Made by a program: the position numbers and the translations under genes. Source: Capilliphycus salinus (GTDB lineage: Bacteria > Cyanobacteriota > Cyanobacteriia > Cyanobacteriales > Microcoleaceae). From it: a DNA stretch of 64,000 nt. This document shows positions 9,492 to 18,566 of the stretch, piece by piece. The number at the start of each line of letters is the position of its first letter. The first letter of the stretch is position 1. The notes under the pieces were generated by a model. It was given only the letters and a program-made list of their open reading frames with translations, was not told the DNA's origin and ran no database searches. Location of the stretch: positions 558,001 to 622,000 of the forward strand of contig NZ_CP178543.1 in assembly GCF_047276495.1 (NCBI RefSeq), written 5' to 3'.

Positions 9492-11421
9492 TTATTTGGT
9501 TTCGGTGAAATCGGCATCAATTACATCATCTGGAGAACCGCCACCCGACGACGAGGAAGCGCCAGCATCTCCATTACCAACGTCCGGACCCGCACCGCCT
9601 GCGGCTTCAGCGCCACCGGCTTGTTGATACAAGTTGCTGCTGAGAGTATAAAGCGCCTGTTGTAATTCGGTGGTTAAGGTTTGGATTTTCTCATCGTCTT
9701 CTTGAGAAATTGCTTCTCGCAAATCCTTAGTCATCCCTTCAATTTTGGTCTTCTCATCAGCAGGAACCTTATCGCCGAGTTCGTTAATTTGTTTCTCGGC
9801 TTGATAAGCTAAAGAGTCAGCTTGGTTTTTGCGGTCAATGCGTTCGCGACGTTCTTTGTCAGTAGAAGCATTTTGTTCGGCTTCGCGAACCATCCGTTCA
9901 ACTTCAGTATCCGGTAACGTCGAAGCGCCGGTAATACTAATAGACTGTTCTTTACCGGTTCCTTTATCTTTCGCGGTAACGTTGAGAATACCGTTGGCGT
10001 CGATATCAAATGTTACCTCAATTTGAGGAACACCGCGAGGCGCCGGCGGAATTCCATCTAAACGGAAAGTTCCCAAACTCTTGTTATCGTTGGACATTTC
10101 CCGTTCCCCTTGGAGAACGTGAATTTCAACGTTAGTTTGTCCGTCTACCGCAGTCGAGAAGACTTCCGACTTCTTGGTGGGGATGGTGGTGTTGCGGGGG
10201 ATAATCTTGGTCATTACGCCGCCGAGGGTTTCCACACCCAGAGACAACGGAGTAACATCAAGTAAGAGAATATCCTTAACTTCCCCGGCGAGTACACCGG
10301 CTTGAATCGCGGCACCCATCGCCACAACTTCATCGGGGTTAACGGACTGGTTGGGGTCTTTACCGAGTATCCGTTTTACCAATTCTTGAACCGCTGTAAT
10401 CCGAGTTGAACCCCCAACTAATACGATTTCGTTAATATCGGACTTGTTCAACTTGGCATCGCGCAGGGCGTTTTCAACCGGAATGCGACAACGGTCAATC
10501 AAGTCGGCGCAAATTTCCTCAAATTTTCCTCTGGTTAAGGTTGTATCAAGGTGTTTGGGGCCTTCGGGAGTTGCGGTGATAAACGGCAGGTTAATATCCG
10601 TTTGAGTCAGGCTAGACAGTTCTTTTTTCGCTTTTTCTGCGGCTTCTGTCAAGCGTTGTAAAGCCTGCTTGTCTTTGCGGAGGTCAATCCCTTCATCCCG
10701 CATGAACTGTTCGGCGAGGTAGTCTACAATTTTTTTATCGAAGTCATCCCCACCTAAGTGAGTGTCTCCAGAAGTAGCCAATACTTCAAACACGCCGTCG
10801 CCAACTTCTAGGATGGAAACGTCAAACGTACCGCCCCCAAGGTCAAAGACTAAGATGGTTTCGTTGCTTTTCTTGTCTAAACCGTAAGCCAGAGAAGCAG
10901 CCGTCGGTTCGTTGATAATCCGTTTAACTTCAATACCCGCAATTTTACCCGCGTCTTTGGTGGCTTGACGTTGGGAGTCGTTAAAATAAGCCGGAACGGT
11001 AATAACTGCTTCTTTAACCGGTTCACCTAGATACTTACTGGCATCTTCAACGAGTTTGCGAAGAACTTGTGCAGAAATTTCTTCGGGGGCAAACTGTTTG
11101 TCACGGGGCCGGACAATCGAGTTTAACGTTACCGCTGCTATCGCGGATAACTTTGTAGGATACTTCTGTGGTTTCGTTTGTGACTTCGTTTTGTTTGCGT
11201 CCGATAAACCGCTTGACCGAATAGAAGGTATTTTCCGGGTTCATCACGGCTTGACGCTTGGCGATTTGTCCCACCAGTTGGTCGCCGTTTTTCGCATAAG
11301 CAACCACAGAGGGGGTCGTCCGTAAACCTTCGGCGTTCGCAATTACAGTGGGTTTACCCCCTTCCATTACAGCTACACAAGAGTTTGTGGTTCCGAGGTC
11401 AATTCCAACTACTTTTCCCAT
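9492..11421 (-). CDS. dnaK: Chaperone DnaK (Hsp70), interrupted by a +1 frameshift
   Basis: Hsp70 chaperone: ATP-driven binding and release of unfolded proteins with DnaJ and GrpE. The N-terminal part (11421 down to 11101) begins MGKVVGIDLGTTNSCVAVMEG and runs to VKLDCPAP then TGA. The rest of the ATPase domain (KQFAPEEISAQVLRKL, PAYFNDSQRQATKDAG, VFDLGGGTFDVS) continues in another frame, as does the peptide-binding domain and the DDVIDADFTE tail typical of DnaK2. Deleting one base from the C4 tract of the coding strand (11105-11108) restores DCPARDKQFAPEE and a 642-aa protein of normal length. Either a sequence error or a recent mutation; cyanobacteria usually have several dnaK copies. Without correction the C-terminal frame starts only at an internal GTG. 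Confidence 0.93.
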
Positions 11422-11943
11422 AAGGGTTATTTATCTCCAATGACTACATAGAATCTGATACTGTTACCGCCCTGTTGTTTGGGCCGCCCAATACTGCAAG
11501 TCAAACCTGCTAGTTCGATTGAGTCGCGAGTCCGGTTTGAATACAGTTTTTAAGATAGATTGCATATTTCTATACTGTGGGCGGTTAGTCCTTTTCTTGA
11601 AGGTGGGTTTACCGAACCTCGCCTTTCGGACGGTCAAACATACATCGGTTTTGTTCTTGTATGATTGTGTATTTACTACTGTAGGCAGTGGAATTTAATC
11701 CGGCCTTGTGGCAAACCGTATCTTACGGTTGTATTTGCCGCCATTTTACAGTCACCAGTCACCAGTCACCAGTCACCAGTTTTTACAGTTAACAGTTAAC
11801 AAGTAATCAGTGACCAGTGTTGTAGGGGCGGGTTCCGCCTAGATGTATATTTTCCCCAAAATAACTTTCATAAACCCGCCCCGTCATCGTTCATCATTCA
11901 TCATCTATAATTCCCAATTCCCAATTCCCAATTCCTAATTTTT
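11422..11943. repeat. Gene-free stretch with heptamer repeats and a GGGGCGGGTT element
   Basis: Upstream region of dnaK and cobU with no coding frame that I can support. It holds four AGTCACC heptamers (11750-11780), an ACAGTTA pair just after, a GTAGGGGCGGGTT ... AACCCGCCCC element (about 11821-11882), and four AATTCCC/T heptamers (11909-11936) that end eight bases before the cobU start codon. Heptameric arrays of this type are known as STRR sequences in filamentous cyanobacteria. Confidence 0.8.
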
Positions 11944-12501
11944 ATGATTGAACCTTTAACACCGTTATCTCGATTAATTTTAGTCACAGGCCCCGCACGT
12001 TCGGGTAAAAGTGAATGGGCCGAACGTTTAGCCAAAAATTCCGGTCTTTCTGTTATTTATATCGCAACTTCTCGACTCGATTCTACAGATGTCGAATGGC
12101 AAAATCGCATTCAACAGCATCAAGTTCGCCGTCCGCCCGAATGGAAAACCCTAGAAGTTCCTGTTGATTTGGCGGCTACTTTACAAGCAGTTTATAACCC
12201 AAATACCTGCATTTTGGTTGATTCTTTGGGAACTTGGTTGGCGAATCTTTTAGAAGAAGATGATAGTAGCTGGCAAACGATTTTAGGAGATTTAATTATC
12301 ACTTTAAATAAAGCTTCAGGACTGATTATTTTTGTTGCCGAAGAAACCGGCTGGGGTGTGGTTCCAGCTTATCCTATTGGTCGGAAATTTCGCGACCGCT
12401 TAGGAATTTTAGTTCAAAAAATAGGAGCAATCTCTAATCCGGTTTATTTGGTAACAGGGGGTCATGTTTTAAATTTAAGTGAGTTGGGTTCGCCGTTATA
12501 A
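11944..12501 (+). CDS. cobU: Bifunctional adenosylcobinamide kinase / adenosylcobinamide-phosphate guanylyltransferase
   Basis: CobU/CobP phosphorylates adenosylcobinamide and transfers GMP to it, giving AdoCbi-GDP for cobalamin (here probably pseudocobalamin) nucleotide-loop assembly. The P-loop TGPARSGKSEWAE sits at about residues 15-27, followed by the family segments VIYIATSRLD, W(Q)NRIQQHQVRRPPEW, LVDSLGTWLANLL and FVAEETGWGVVPAYPIGRKFRD. Length (185 aa) is typical. The ATG at 11944 follows a heptamer repeat array directly, and I see no ribosome site, so translation may be weak. No other cob genes are adjacent. The identification is firm. Confidence 0.95.
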   Translation: MIEPLTPLSRLILVTGPARSGKSEWAERLAKNSGLSVIYIATSRLDSTDVEWQNRIQQHQVRRPPEWKTLEVPVDLAATLQAVYNPNTCILVDSLGTWLANLLEEDDSSWQTILGDLIITLNKASGLIIFVAEETGWGVVPAYPIGRKFRDRLGILVQKIGAISNPVYLVTGGHVLNLSELGSPL

Positions 12502-12619
12502 TAATACCAAAAAATGATGCCCGGTGCAAAAGTTTCGTAACGGCTATATTGATTTGCTAGTGACTTGAGGGTTATTATAGGGTAAGAATGCGTTTGTTTG
12601 AGCTTAATATTTTGATTGA

Positions 12620-13405
12620 TTACTGCTGTTTCACAACAATTTTATCGAAATAATCGTCAATAATAGTTGTTGCAGAATCACAAGATTTTTGCAGACTAAA
12701 GGTTAATTCTTCAAGCATTTCTTGTTTTTCGATCTGAAGTTGAGCGTACAGAGACTCAGAAATTTTTTTCACAGCTTCACGAGATTTTAAATCCGAAGAT
12801 GAGAATAAATTCTTCACCGAAGCTAAAGTCGTACCAGCCAGACTAACACCGGAACTCATCCCCGAAATAACAGCCAACAAAACCAAGCTTGTTAAACTGA
12901 TAAAAAATCCGGTTAGACTGAAAGAACTTTTAATGATTTTAGAATTGTTTTTGACAGCATCAAAGTTTAAATTTACCGATTTTTTTAGAAATTCTAACTC
13001 GTCGGTTAGATTTTTTAGAGACTCTTGAAGTTCATTGTTAAACTGTACAAAGGCTTCCTGATACGCTAAATTTAAACGTTCTTCAAAATTCATCGACTGT
13101 AAAAATTGACCCCAATTGAGTTCTATTTCCCAGTCATTTAACTGCCAATATTGTTTGGAAAAAGACGGAACTAAGTTCATCGCAACTTGAAAAATAATCT
13201 CGATTTGTTGACGCAAATAATCCGATGCTTTTTGGGCGGCTAATTCAACATTTTTTTCCATCTTCTCTTGCTTTTCGCGAAGCATTTCTGATAAAAATGT
13301 ATAATCGACGTTGCCGTTAGGTTTTGGAGTTTGTTCCTTCTGCCGTCTCGGTTTTTGAGGGACTATTTTATTTAGGACTAAATTTTTTTGAATCGCTGTA
13401 CTCAC
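12620..13405 (-). CDS. Hypothetical coiled-coil protein with a central membrane segment
   Basis: Not recognised. The GTG at 13405 is preferred over an upstream TTG because GGAGG lies nine bases before it, giving 261 aa. The N-terminus is basic (KPRRQKEQTPK). Long amphipathic helices flank a hydrophobic segment at about residues 165-195 (LTGFFISLTSLVLLAVISGMSSG). The C-terminal helix (SESLYAQLQIEKQEMLEELTFSLQ) also looks like a coiled coil. It could be a membrane-tethered structural or dynamin-associated factor, but nothing diagnostic is seen. It is monocistronic, with more than 250 bases of AT-rich sequence upstream. Confidence 0.7.
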   Translation of the reverse strand: MSTAIQKNLVLNKIVPQKPRRQKEQTPKPNGNVDYTFLSEMLREKQEKMEKNVELAAQKASDYLRQQIEIIFQVAMNLVPSFSKQYWQLNDWEIELNWGQFLQSMNFEERLNLAYQEAFVQFNNELQESLKNLTDELEFLKKSVNLNFDAVKNNSKIIKSSFSLTGFFISLTSLVLLAVISGMSSGVSLAGTTLASVKNLFSSSDLKSREAVKKISESLYAQLQIEKQEMLEELTFSLQKSCDSATTIIDDYFDKIVVKQQ

Positions 13406-13705
13406 GATGGAATTCCTCCGGAAACTCAAGTAATGACTTAAATTTAAGTTTAAGCTGAAGTGTCTGATTCTGCAAGCGTAGAAACACGGAAAAAATTTTT
13501 TATGATTTGTTACTTTTATAAACGGTAATTAAGCGGAAATCTCAACACTTCAAAAAAAACTTGACCATTATATCGGTATAAACACTGAAAAATCTCTGCC
13601 ATTAATACTATCAAAAAATTTGATGTTACGCACCTTTCGGTTTGACATGAACAACCGAGATTTTTTTCTGTATCAAAAGTAACAATATACAAAAAATTAC
13701 GACTT

Positions 13706-15734
13706 TTAAGGAGATTGATTTTTGAGCCATTTTAACCACTGACTCAAGGATCTCAACATTCCCAATTTTTTAACATTAGGAGCGGCGATCGCAGCCAAAC
13801 TACTCACGGACTGTAACGCCGCATATTGTAACCCTAAAAAACTATCAACCGGCGCATATGGCCCGCCCAAAGTAATCGCACCGGCTGCATACATTCGACC
13901 TTTTGGAGTCCCATTTCCTGAAGAAACTACCGCCGTTTTTCCCGTTTGTAAAGCCACCGCTACCGATCGCATTTCCAACAACTCAAAATCATTCGCCACC
14001 TGTAAACGACCCAAAGCATTGAGAGGTAAATTATAATGAGTCACCAAATCATCTAATAACGGATTTGTCTGCACTTTAGCCTCCAAACCGGTCGCATCAA
14101 TAATAAAATCAGCTTCCAATTTTATTTGGGCTTCCAGTCCTTTTTCTCGAATGGTGGTAATCGTGCTATTTTCTGTCAGTTTTTCCACTTTTTCAACCGT
14201 ACCAAACACAATCCGATACCAGCCTTGAGTCAGTCCTTTATTGACAATTTCTCGCCAGTCTTGACGGCTGGCCGTGGTGGTTCCGCCCCAACTTTCTAAT
14301 AATTGTATTCGCCGCTCAAAATTGGCAGTTTCTAGCTTTTCTCGCAGTTCCCCGCCCCAACAAGCTTTCGGCCAATTAAAGGGTTGAAATTCAAAATGAT
14401 TTTCGACCCGACGCCGCGATTTCCCAAACTGATTTCCGACGGCTTTTGGCGATCGCATTAAATGCAGAATTTGAATCTTAGAATTATATTTTCTCGCCTC
14501 ATAAAGTCGCTGAATAATGCGAGAAGCCACAATTCCCCGCCCTCTTAAAATCACGATACCGCCCTGTTTTTCTAGCTGTTGATAAATGTGTTGATGATCT
14601 TCGTAGGCATTAACAACCCTGTTAAAATCTCTGGTCATTTCGCGATAAGCTTGTAAATCGGGGAGAAATTGAATCGCAGGATATCCGGTGGCTAAATGAA
14701 CATATCGGGCTAAAATAAAGGCTCTTTCTCGTTTATTGGCTTGGGTACGAGAAATGGCGATCACGTAGCGGCCATCATTGGTTTTGCGAATTCCTAAAAC
14801 TCGTCCGTAGCGATAAATTTGTTGCCAATTAATCCGTTTGGCTTCCCGATCTATGGATGCAAAAACATTTTGCGCGCGCGGCGTGTAGGTTTCAGCCAAA
14901 GCCGGTTCAGCAAACACCTGCCATAATAATTTTAATGCAGTTTTAACCCGTCCTTGAGCGATTTCTTGATAGGCTTCTCGCAACGCATAACTCGGCCAAC
15001 CCCAGATATTATCAGGACAAGAATCTGAATTTGATCGCAAACGTTCGTGAGGGGGAATTTGAGAATTTAGACACAACCGTTGATAACGGGCATAGGGTTT
15101 TTCTTCGATTCCCAACGCCATAATTTGGTTAACTTTTACCCCGGAAATTCTCAGCAAATCCACCCAAATAAAACTCCCCAACCCCGCCCCTATTGTTAAA
15201 TAATCTATCTCCTCAATGGGTAATCCTGTGGCTTTTAAGGTGAGGGGAGAAACAAAAGGGGCGTGTAAAAAATCGGCGGGGGGAAACGTTTGATTAACCG
15301 GTGCGATCGGTTTGGGTGTACTTGTTAACGGATCGGGTTGATTGGTTTTTGGGTTAAAAAAGATTTGCGATCGGCCCGGTAAAGTATTAGTATGAGTATG
15401 GAGAGAACTTGTAACAAAAGAAACGAGTATTTGATAATTCTCAATTTGTAGGGTATCTCCGTCATTTAAAAGGGTTCGAGCTTGAGGAACTCCGTTGACA
15501 AAAGTGCCGTTACGACTGCCAATGTCAGTTAAGATGAGATTTCGATTTTCCCAAGTAATTAAAGTATGAAAGCGAGAAACCCGCTCTCCTTTCAAAACAA
15601 TCCGCGACACCCGATTTCCATCAATTGTACCGGGGCATCCGATCGAATACTCGTCCGATGGCAATGGGAGGGGTTAATACGGGGGTTCGCCAGTCATTTG
15701 TTGTCGGATCTTGCCAACTCAATCGAATTTGCAT
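13706..15734 (-). CDS. FHA domain fused to FAD/NAD(P)-binding oxidoreductase, +1 frameshift near the 5' end
   Basis: The real start is ATG 15734 (MQIRLSWQDPTTNDW). The first frame runs through PIAIGRVFDRMP, then meets a stop, while GTIDGNRVSRIVL continues in the next frame. Removing one base of the C4 tract (15632-15635 on the plus strand) restores a 675-aa protein. The N-terminal FHA domain (phosphothreonine reader) has GR, SRFH, and GSRNGTFVNG. After a Pro-rich linker, a flavoprotein-like domain begins with TIGAGLGSF (Rossmann glycine motif, about residue 190) and has a second ILRGRGIVAS motif, as in NAD(P)-dependent hydroxylating flavoenzymes. It follows another FHA gene by 67 bases, probably one operon. 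The substrate is unknown. An FHA-flavoprotein fusion suggests phospho-dependent control of a redox enzyme. Confidence 0.8.
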
Positions 15735-15801
15735 GGGAAAGAGGAAATCAAGATTAATCAGTTTTTAGATTGTGGCATATTCCTAATTTTCCCCTACTGT
15801 T

Positions 15802-16332
15802 TTAATTGTCTCCTAAAACCACACTAATTGCTGAGGCTAAGGACGTTCCACACCAACGACAACCCAAGTCGATCTGTTCGTAGGGAGTTAGGCGATCGCA
15901 CTTTGGACATTGTAAACCGTATTGGGGACTTGTGGTTTGAGGTTTTATGGGGTAAACGGGATTAGGGGGAAGTAAAATGGTTGGGGGAATTTCTGGGGTT
16001 GGGGTTGAAATAGAAACGACTTCGAGTTCAACTTGTCCCAAACAGAGATGACTACCGGGGTTGAGTGTTGCTTCTGTCGAAGATAACAGTTGACCGTCTA
16101 TCCGGGGTGGGTTGCTGTCTCGCAAACTGCGGACTCGAAATTGATCGGATGTAGTATCAAAAAAGATTTCGACGTGTAACCCGGAAACGGTGGGATGAGA
16201 GAGGACGACATCGCAACGATGGGGATCTCGTCCAATGCGAATTGTACCGGGATGTTTACTGGGTTGTTGAGGGTGTAAAGTTCGGATCTGAAGTTGATTA
16301 GCTTCTATCCATTTTAAGGTTAGTTCGTTCAC
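15802..16332 (-). CDS. FHA domain protein with C-terminal zinc ribbon
   Basis: A 176-aa protein with an FHA domain in its first 110 residues (IRIGRDPHRCDVVLSHPTVSGLHVEI, then an RSLRDSNPPRIDG strand) and a C-terminal zinc ribbon built from CPKCDRL and CRWCGTS (about residues 140-165), joined by a Pro-rich linker. The usual SR-x-H motif is S(G)LHVEI and the Asn of the phosphopeptide loop is present in SNPP, so threonine-phosphate binding is plausible. Start is GTG at 16332. It is the first gene of a likely operon with the FHA-flavoprotein downstream. A cyanobacterial signalling adaptor paired with Ser/Thr kinases is the likely role; no kinase gene lies in the window. Confidence 0.85.
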   Translation of the reverse strand: MNELTLKWIEANQLQIRTLHPQQPSKHPGTIRIGRDPHRCDVVLSHPTVSGLHVEIFFDTTSDQFRVRSLRDSNPPRIDGQLLSSTEATLNPGSHLCLGQVELEVVSISTPTPEIPPTILLPPNPVYPIKPQTTSPQYGLQCPKCDRLTPYEQIDLGCRWCGTSLASAISVVLGDN

Positions 16333-16940
16333 CGGACTGTTTATATTTAATCAAGTTGACTTAATTCAAAATGCTTAATCTTCTCGGTTTAATCTCCCTG
16401 GTTTTTGACGGGAGTACAACCCTATGTTTGCTGAATTTAATTCTATTTCGATTCTATCCGCACTATTCGTTAAATGCCAATAGATTTAAGGGGATTTTCT
16501 TAAATTTTCCTAAATCCCCCGAAGATCGGCAGGGCTGTTTCATTTTCCCTGCTGATTTTTATTTTTGGGGAGGTGAGGATATCTGTAGGGCGGTCTGTAG
16601 GGGCGGGTTCAAGTTAAGCTTGAATTCTCACAGAAAACTGTTGTAAACCCGTCCCGTTTCACCGCCTAAAGTTCTCACAGAAAACTGTTGTAAACCCGTC
16701 CCATTTCGGAGGGGCGGGTTTACAGAGGTTATCTCTTGGAATAGATAACTTAAGTCAGAACCCGCCCCTACAGAATAATGATTGATTAGAGGGCTGGTTT
16801 ATATCAGTTGTCTGTGGTCAAACATGAATTAATTCCTCACCCGCCCCAACATGACGGGTGAGGTGGTAACTGAAAATACCCGCCCCTTTCCTACAAACTT
16901 TTGATAAAATAGAAACAAAAATCGGTAAACAGCAGTTTAA
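16333..16940. repeat. Repeat-rich intergenic region with several GGGGCGGGTT elements
   Basis: No supported gene. The region holds at least four arms of the dispersed GC-rich repeat: GTAGGGGCGGGTT at about 16598, AACCCGTCCC at about 16646 and 16691, GAGGGGCGGGTT at about 16711, AACCCGCCCCTAC at about 16757, and weaker arms to 16885. The unit TTCTCACAGAAAACTGTTGTAAACCCGTCCC is partly repeated (about 16622 and 16672). A frame of 91 codons at 16371-16646 runs into the repeats and is not credible. Confidence 0.7.
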
Positions 16941-17816
16941 ATGAAAAAATTATTAGTGACGGGCGCGAGCGGTTTTCTAGGCTGGAATATTTGCCAAGTT
17001 GCGATGTCTCAATGGGAAGTTTACGGAACTTTTAGTACAAAGCCTGTGGAACTTCCGGGCGTTAATATTATTCAAATCGACCTGACAAATTATCAAGCGT
17101 TAAAAACATTAATTTCTGAAATTAAACCAACCGCAATTGTTCACGCAGCCGCCCAATCAAAACCGAACCATTGCGAACTTAATCCCGAGGAAACTTATCC
17201 GATTAATGTAACCGCATCTGTAAATATTGCGGGATTATGTGCGGATCATTCTATTGCTTGTGCTTTCACATCAACGGACTTAGTTTTTAATGGTTTAAAC
17301 GCGCCTTATCAAGAAACCGATCCCGTTTCTCCGGTTAGCATTTATGGAGAACAAAAAGTCGCAGCCGAACAAGGAATGTTAGCAATAAATCCTGAAATAG
17401 CGGTTTGTCGAATGCCGTTAATGTTTGGGAAAGCTTCGCCCCATGCGGGTAGTTTTATTCAAGGATTTATAGAGGCGTTAAAAGCGGGAAAAGAGCTACA
17501 AGTTTTTACGGATGAATATCGAACCTCTGTCAGCGGAACAACGGCTGCAAAAGGGTTACTATTGGCTCTAGAAAAAGCAAAAAGCATTTTACATTTGGGC
17601 GGAAAAGAGAGAATGTCTCGTTATGATTTTTGTCGGCTGCTAGCAGAAGTATTTAACCTCCCCGCTGACAAGATTAAACCCTGTTTACAGGAAGATGTAC
17701 AAATGCCTGCTTCTCGTCCGCCCGATGTTTCTTTGGATAGTTCTAAAGCGTTTAATTTGGGTTATCAACCCTTATCTATTCGAGAAGAATTAGAAGCGTT
17801 GCGAGGTCAAATTTAA
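16941..17816 (+). CDS. Extended SDR, dTDP-4-dehydrorhamnose reductase-like (RmlD family)
   Basis: A 291-aa extended short-chain dehydrogenase. The N-terminal TGASGFLG binds NAD(P), and the catalytic Tyr and Lys are seen in SIYGEQKVAAE (about residues 133-143). FTSTDLVFNG and PVSIYGEQK are the pattern of RmlD-like sugar-nucleotide 4-reductases. No other rml genes (A, B, C) are next to it, so the exact sugar or other substrate is uncertain. The gene ends four bases into the convergent LprI-like gene (shared 17813-17816). The ATG at 16941 has a weak upstream site. Confidence 0.85.
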   Translation: MKKLLVTGASGFLGWNICQVAMSQWEVYGTFSTKPVELPGVNIIQIDLTNYQALKTLISEIKPTAIVHAAAQSKPNHCELNPEETYPINVTASVNIAGLCADHSIACAFTSTDLVFNGLNAPYQETDPVSPVSIYGEQKVAAEQGMLAINPEIAVCRMPLMFGKASPHAGSFIQGFIEALKAGKELQVFTDEYRTSVSGTTAAKGLLLALEKAKSILHLGGKERMSRYDFCRLLAEVFNLPADKIKPCLQEDVQMPASRPPDVSLDSSKAFNLGYQPLSIREELEALRGQI

Positions 17817-18238
17817 CGTTGACTTAAAGCCGACAAATACTGTTTTAATTCAGAAGTTCGGTGAGCAGTTACCCGAGTTAAACAGTTGGTTAATAACAGC
17901 CCTTCTAAACTTCCTCCTAGAGCTTCACTGGCTTCATAACTACAGGTTTTATCTCGAAATTGAATCCAAGAGCGTTGGGCGGAAATCAGGCGTTGTTTGC
18001 GTTGGTTATCATTGAGGTTTGCCATTAATTTTTGATAGGTTTGATTCAGTTCTTTATCAACCTTGACATATTTATCTTGGGCGCATTTTCTCATTTCTAT
18101 CATCGAACCATCTTCGCGACATTGCACGGTTTGAGCCATTGTCAGTGAGGGTTCAGCTAAACTGCTCGACATCACGATAGAAAAGCCAGAGAGTGCTATC
18201 ATTAAACTGAGGGAAACTGTCGTTAATGTTTTCAGCAT
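17813..18238 (-). CDS. Secreted LprI-like (DUF1311) protein
   Basis: A 141-aa protein with a signal peptide (MLKTLTTVSLSLMIALSGFSIVMSSSLAEP) and the DUF1311/LprI domain: an early Cys, then CAQDKYVKVDKELNQTYQKLM, RLISAQRSWIQFRDKTCSYEA and a final CLTRVTAHRTSELKQYL. Four cysteines can form two disulfides. The best-known member, Mycobacterium LprI, inhibits lysozyme; most relatives are of unknown role. Here it is a periplasmic or secreted protein without a lipobox. It converges with the SDR gene and overlaps it by four bases. Confidence 0.85.
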   Translation of the reverse strand: MLKTLTTVSLSLMIALSGFSIVMSSSLAEPSLTMAQTVQCREDGSMIEMRKCAQDKYVKVDKELNQTYQKLMANLNDNQRKQRLISAQRSWIQFRDKTCSYEASEALGGSLEGLLLTNCLTRVTAHRTSELKQYLSALSQR

Positions 18239-18566
18239 ATTTTTCGGTTTAACCTGTTAATTTAAATCTGTAAAATTAATATTACCTTACTCAACATTAC
18301 TGAGGATTTTAATTTGAATCAGGCTATTTTTTTATTCAAAAACCCGATTTCTAAAAGAAACCGGGCTTTTATCAATTATTAAATTCCGCAGCCTTTACGG
18401 GGCGAGTTTATAATAGTTGTTTGTGGGAATTCTAGGCGGTGAACCGGGGCGGGTTGACAAGGATTTTCTGTGAGAATTCTAGCTGAACTCGAACCCGCCC
18501 CTACAGACCGCCCCTACAGACCGCCCCCACAACGCTATTCCCTGCAATTTCGTTGAAAAATAGTAT
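18239..18566. repeat. Intergenic repeats: CCCGATTT/AAACCGGG hairpin and GGGGCGGGTT element
   Basis: No gene seen. A hairpin AAAACCCGATTTC ... GAAACCGGGCTTTT lies at about 18340-18371. It is followed by GC-rich arms of the dispersed element, including GGGGCGGGTT at about 18444 and AACCCGCCCCTACAGACCGCCCC to 18531. Confidence 0.65.

Noticed and set aside
16371..16646. 91-codon plus frame in the intergenic repeats
   Set aside because: Runs into dispersed repeats, no family similarity, no ribosome site.
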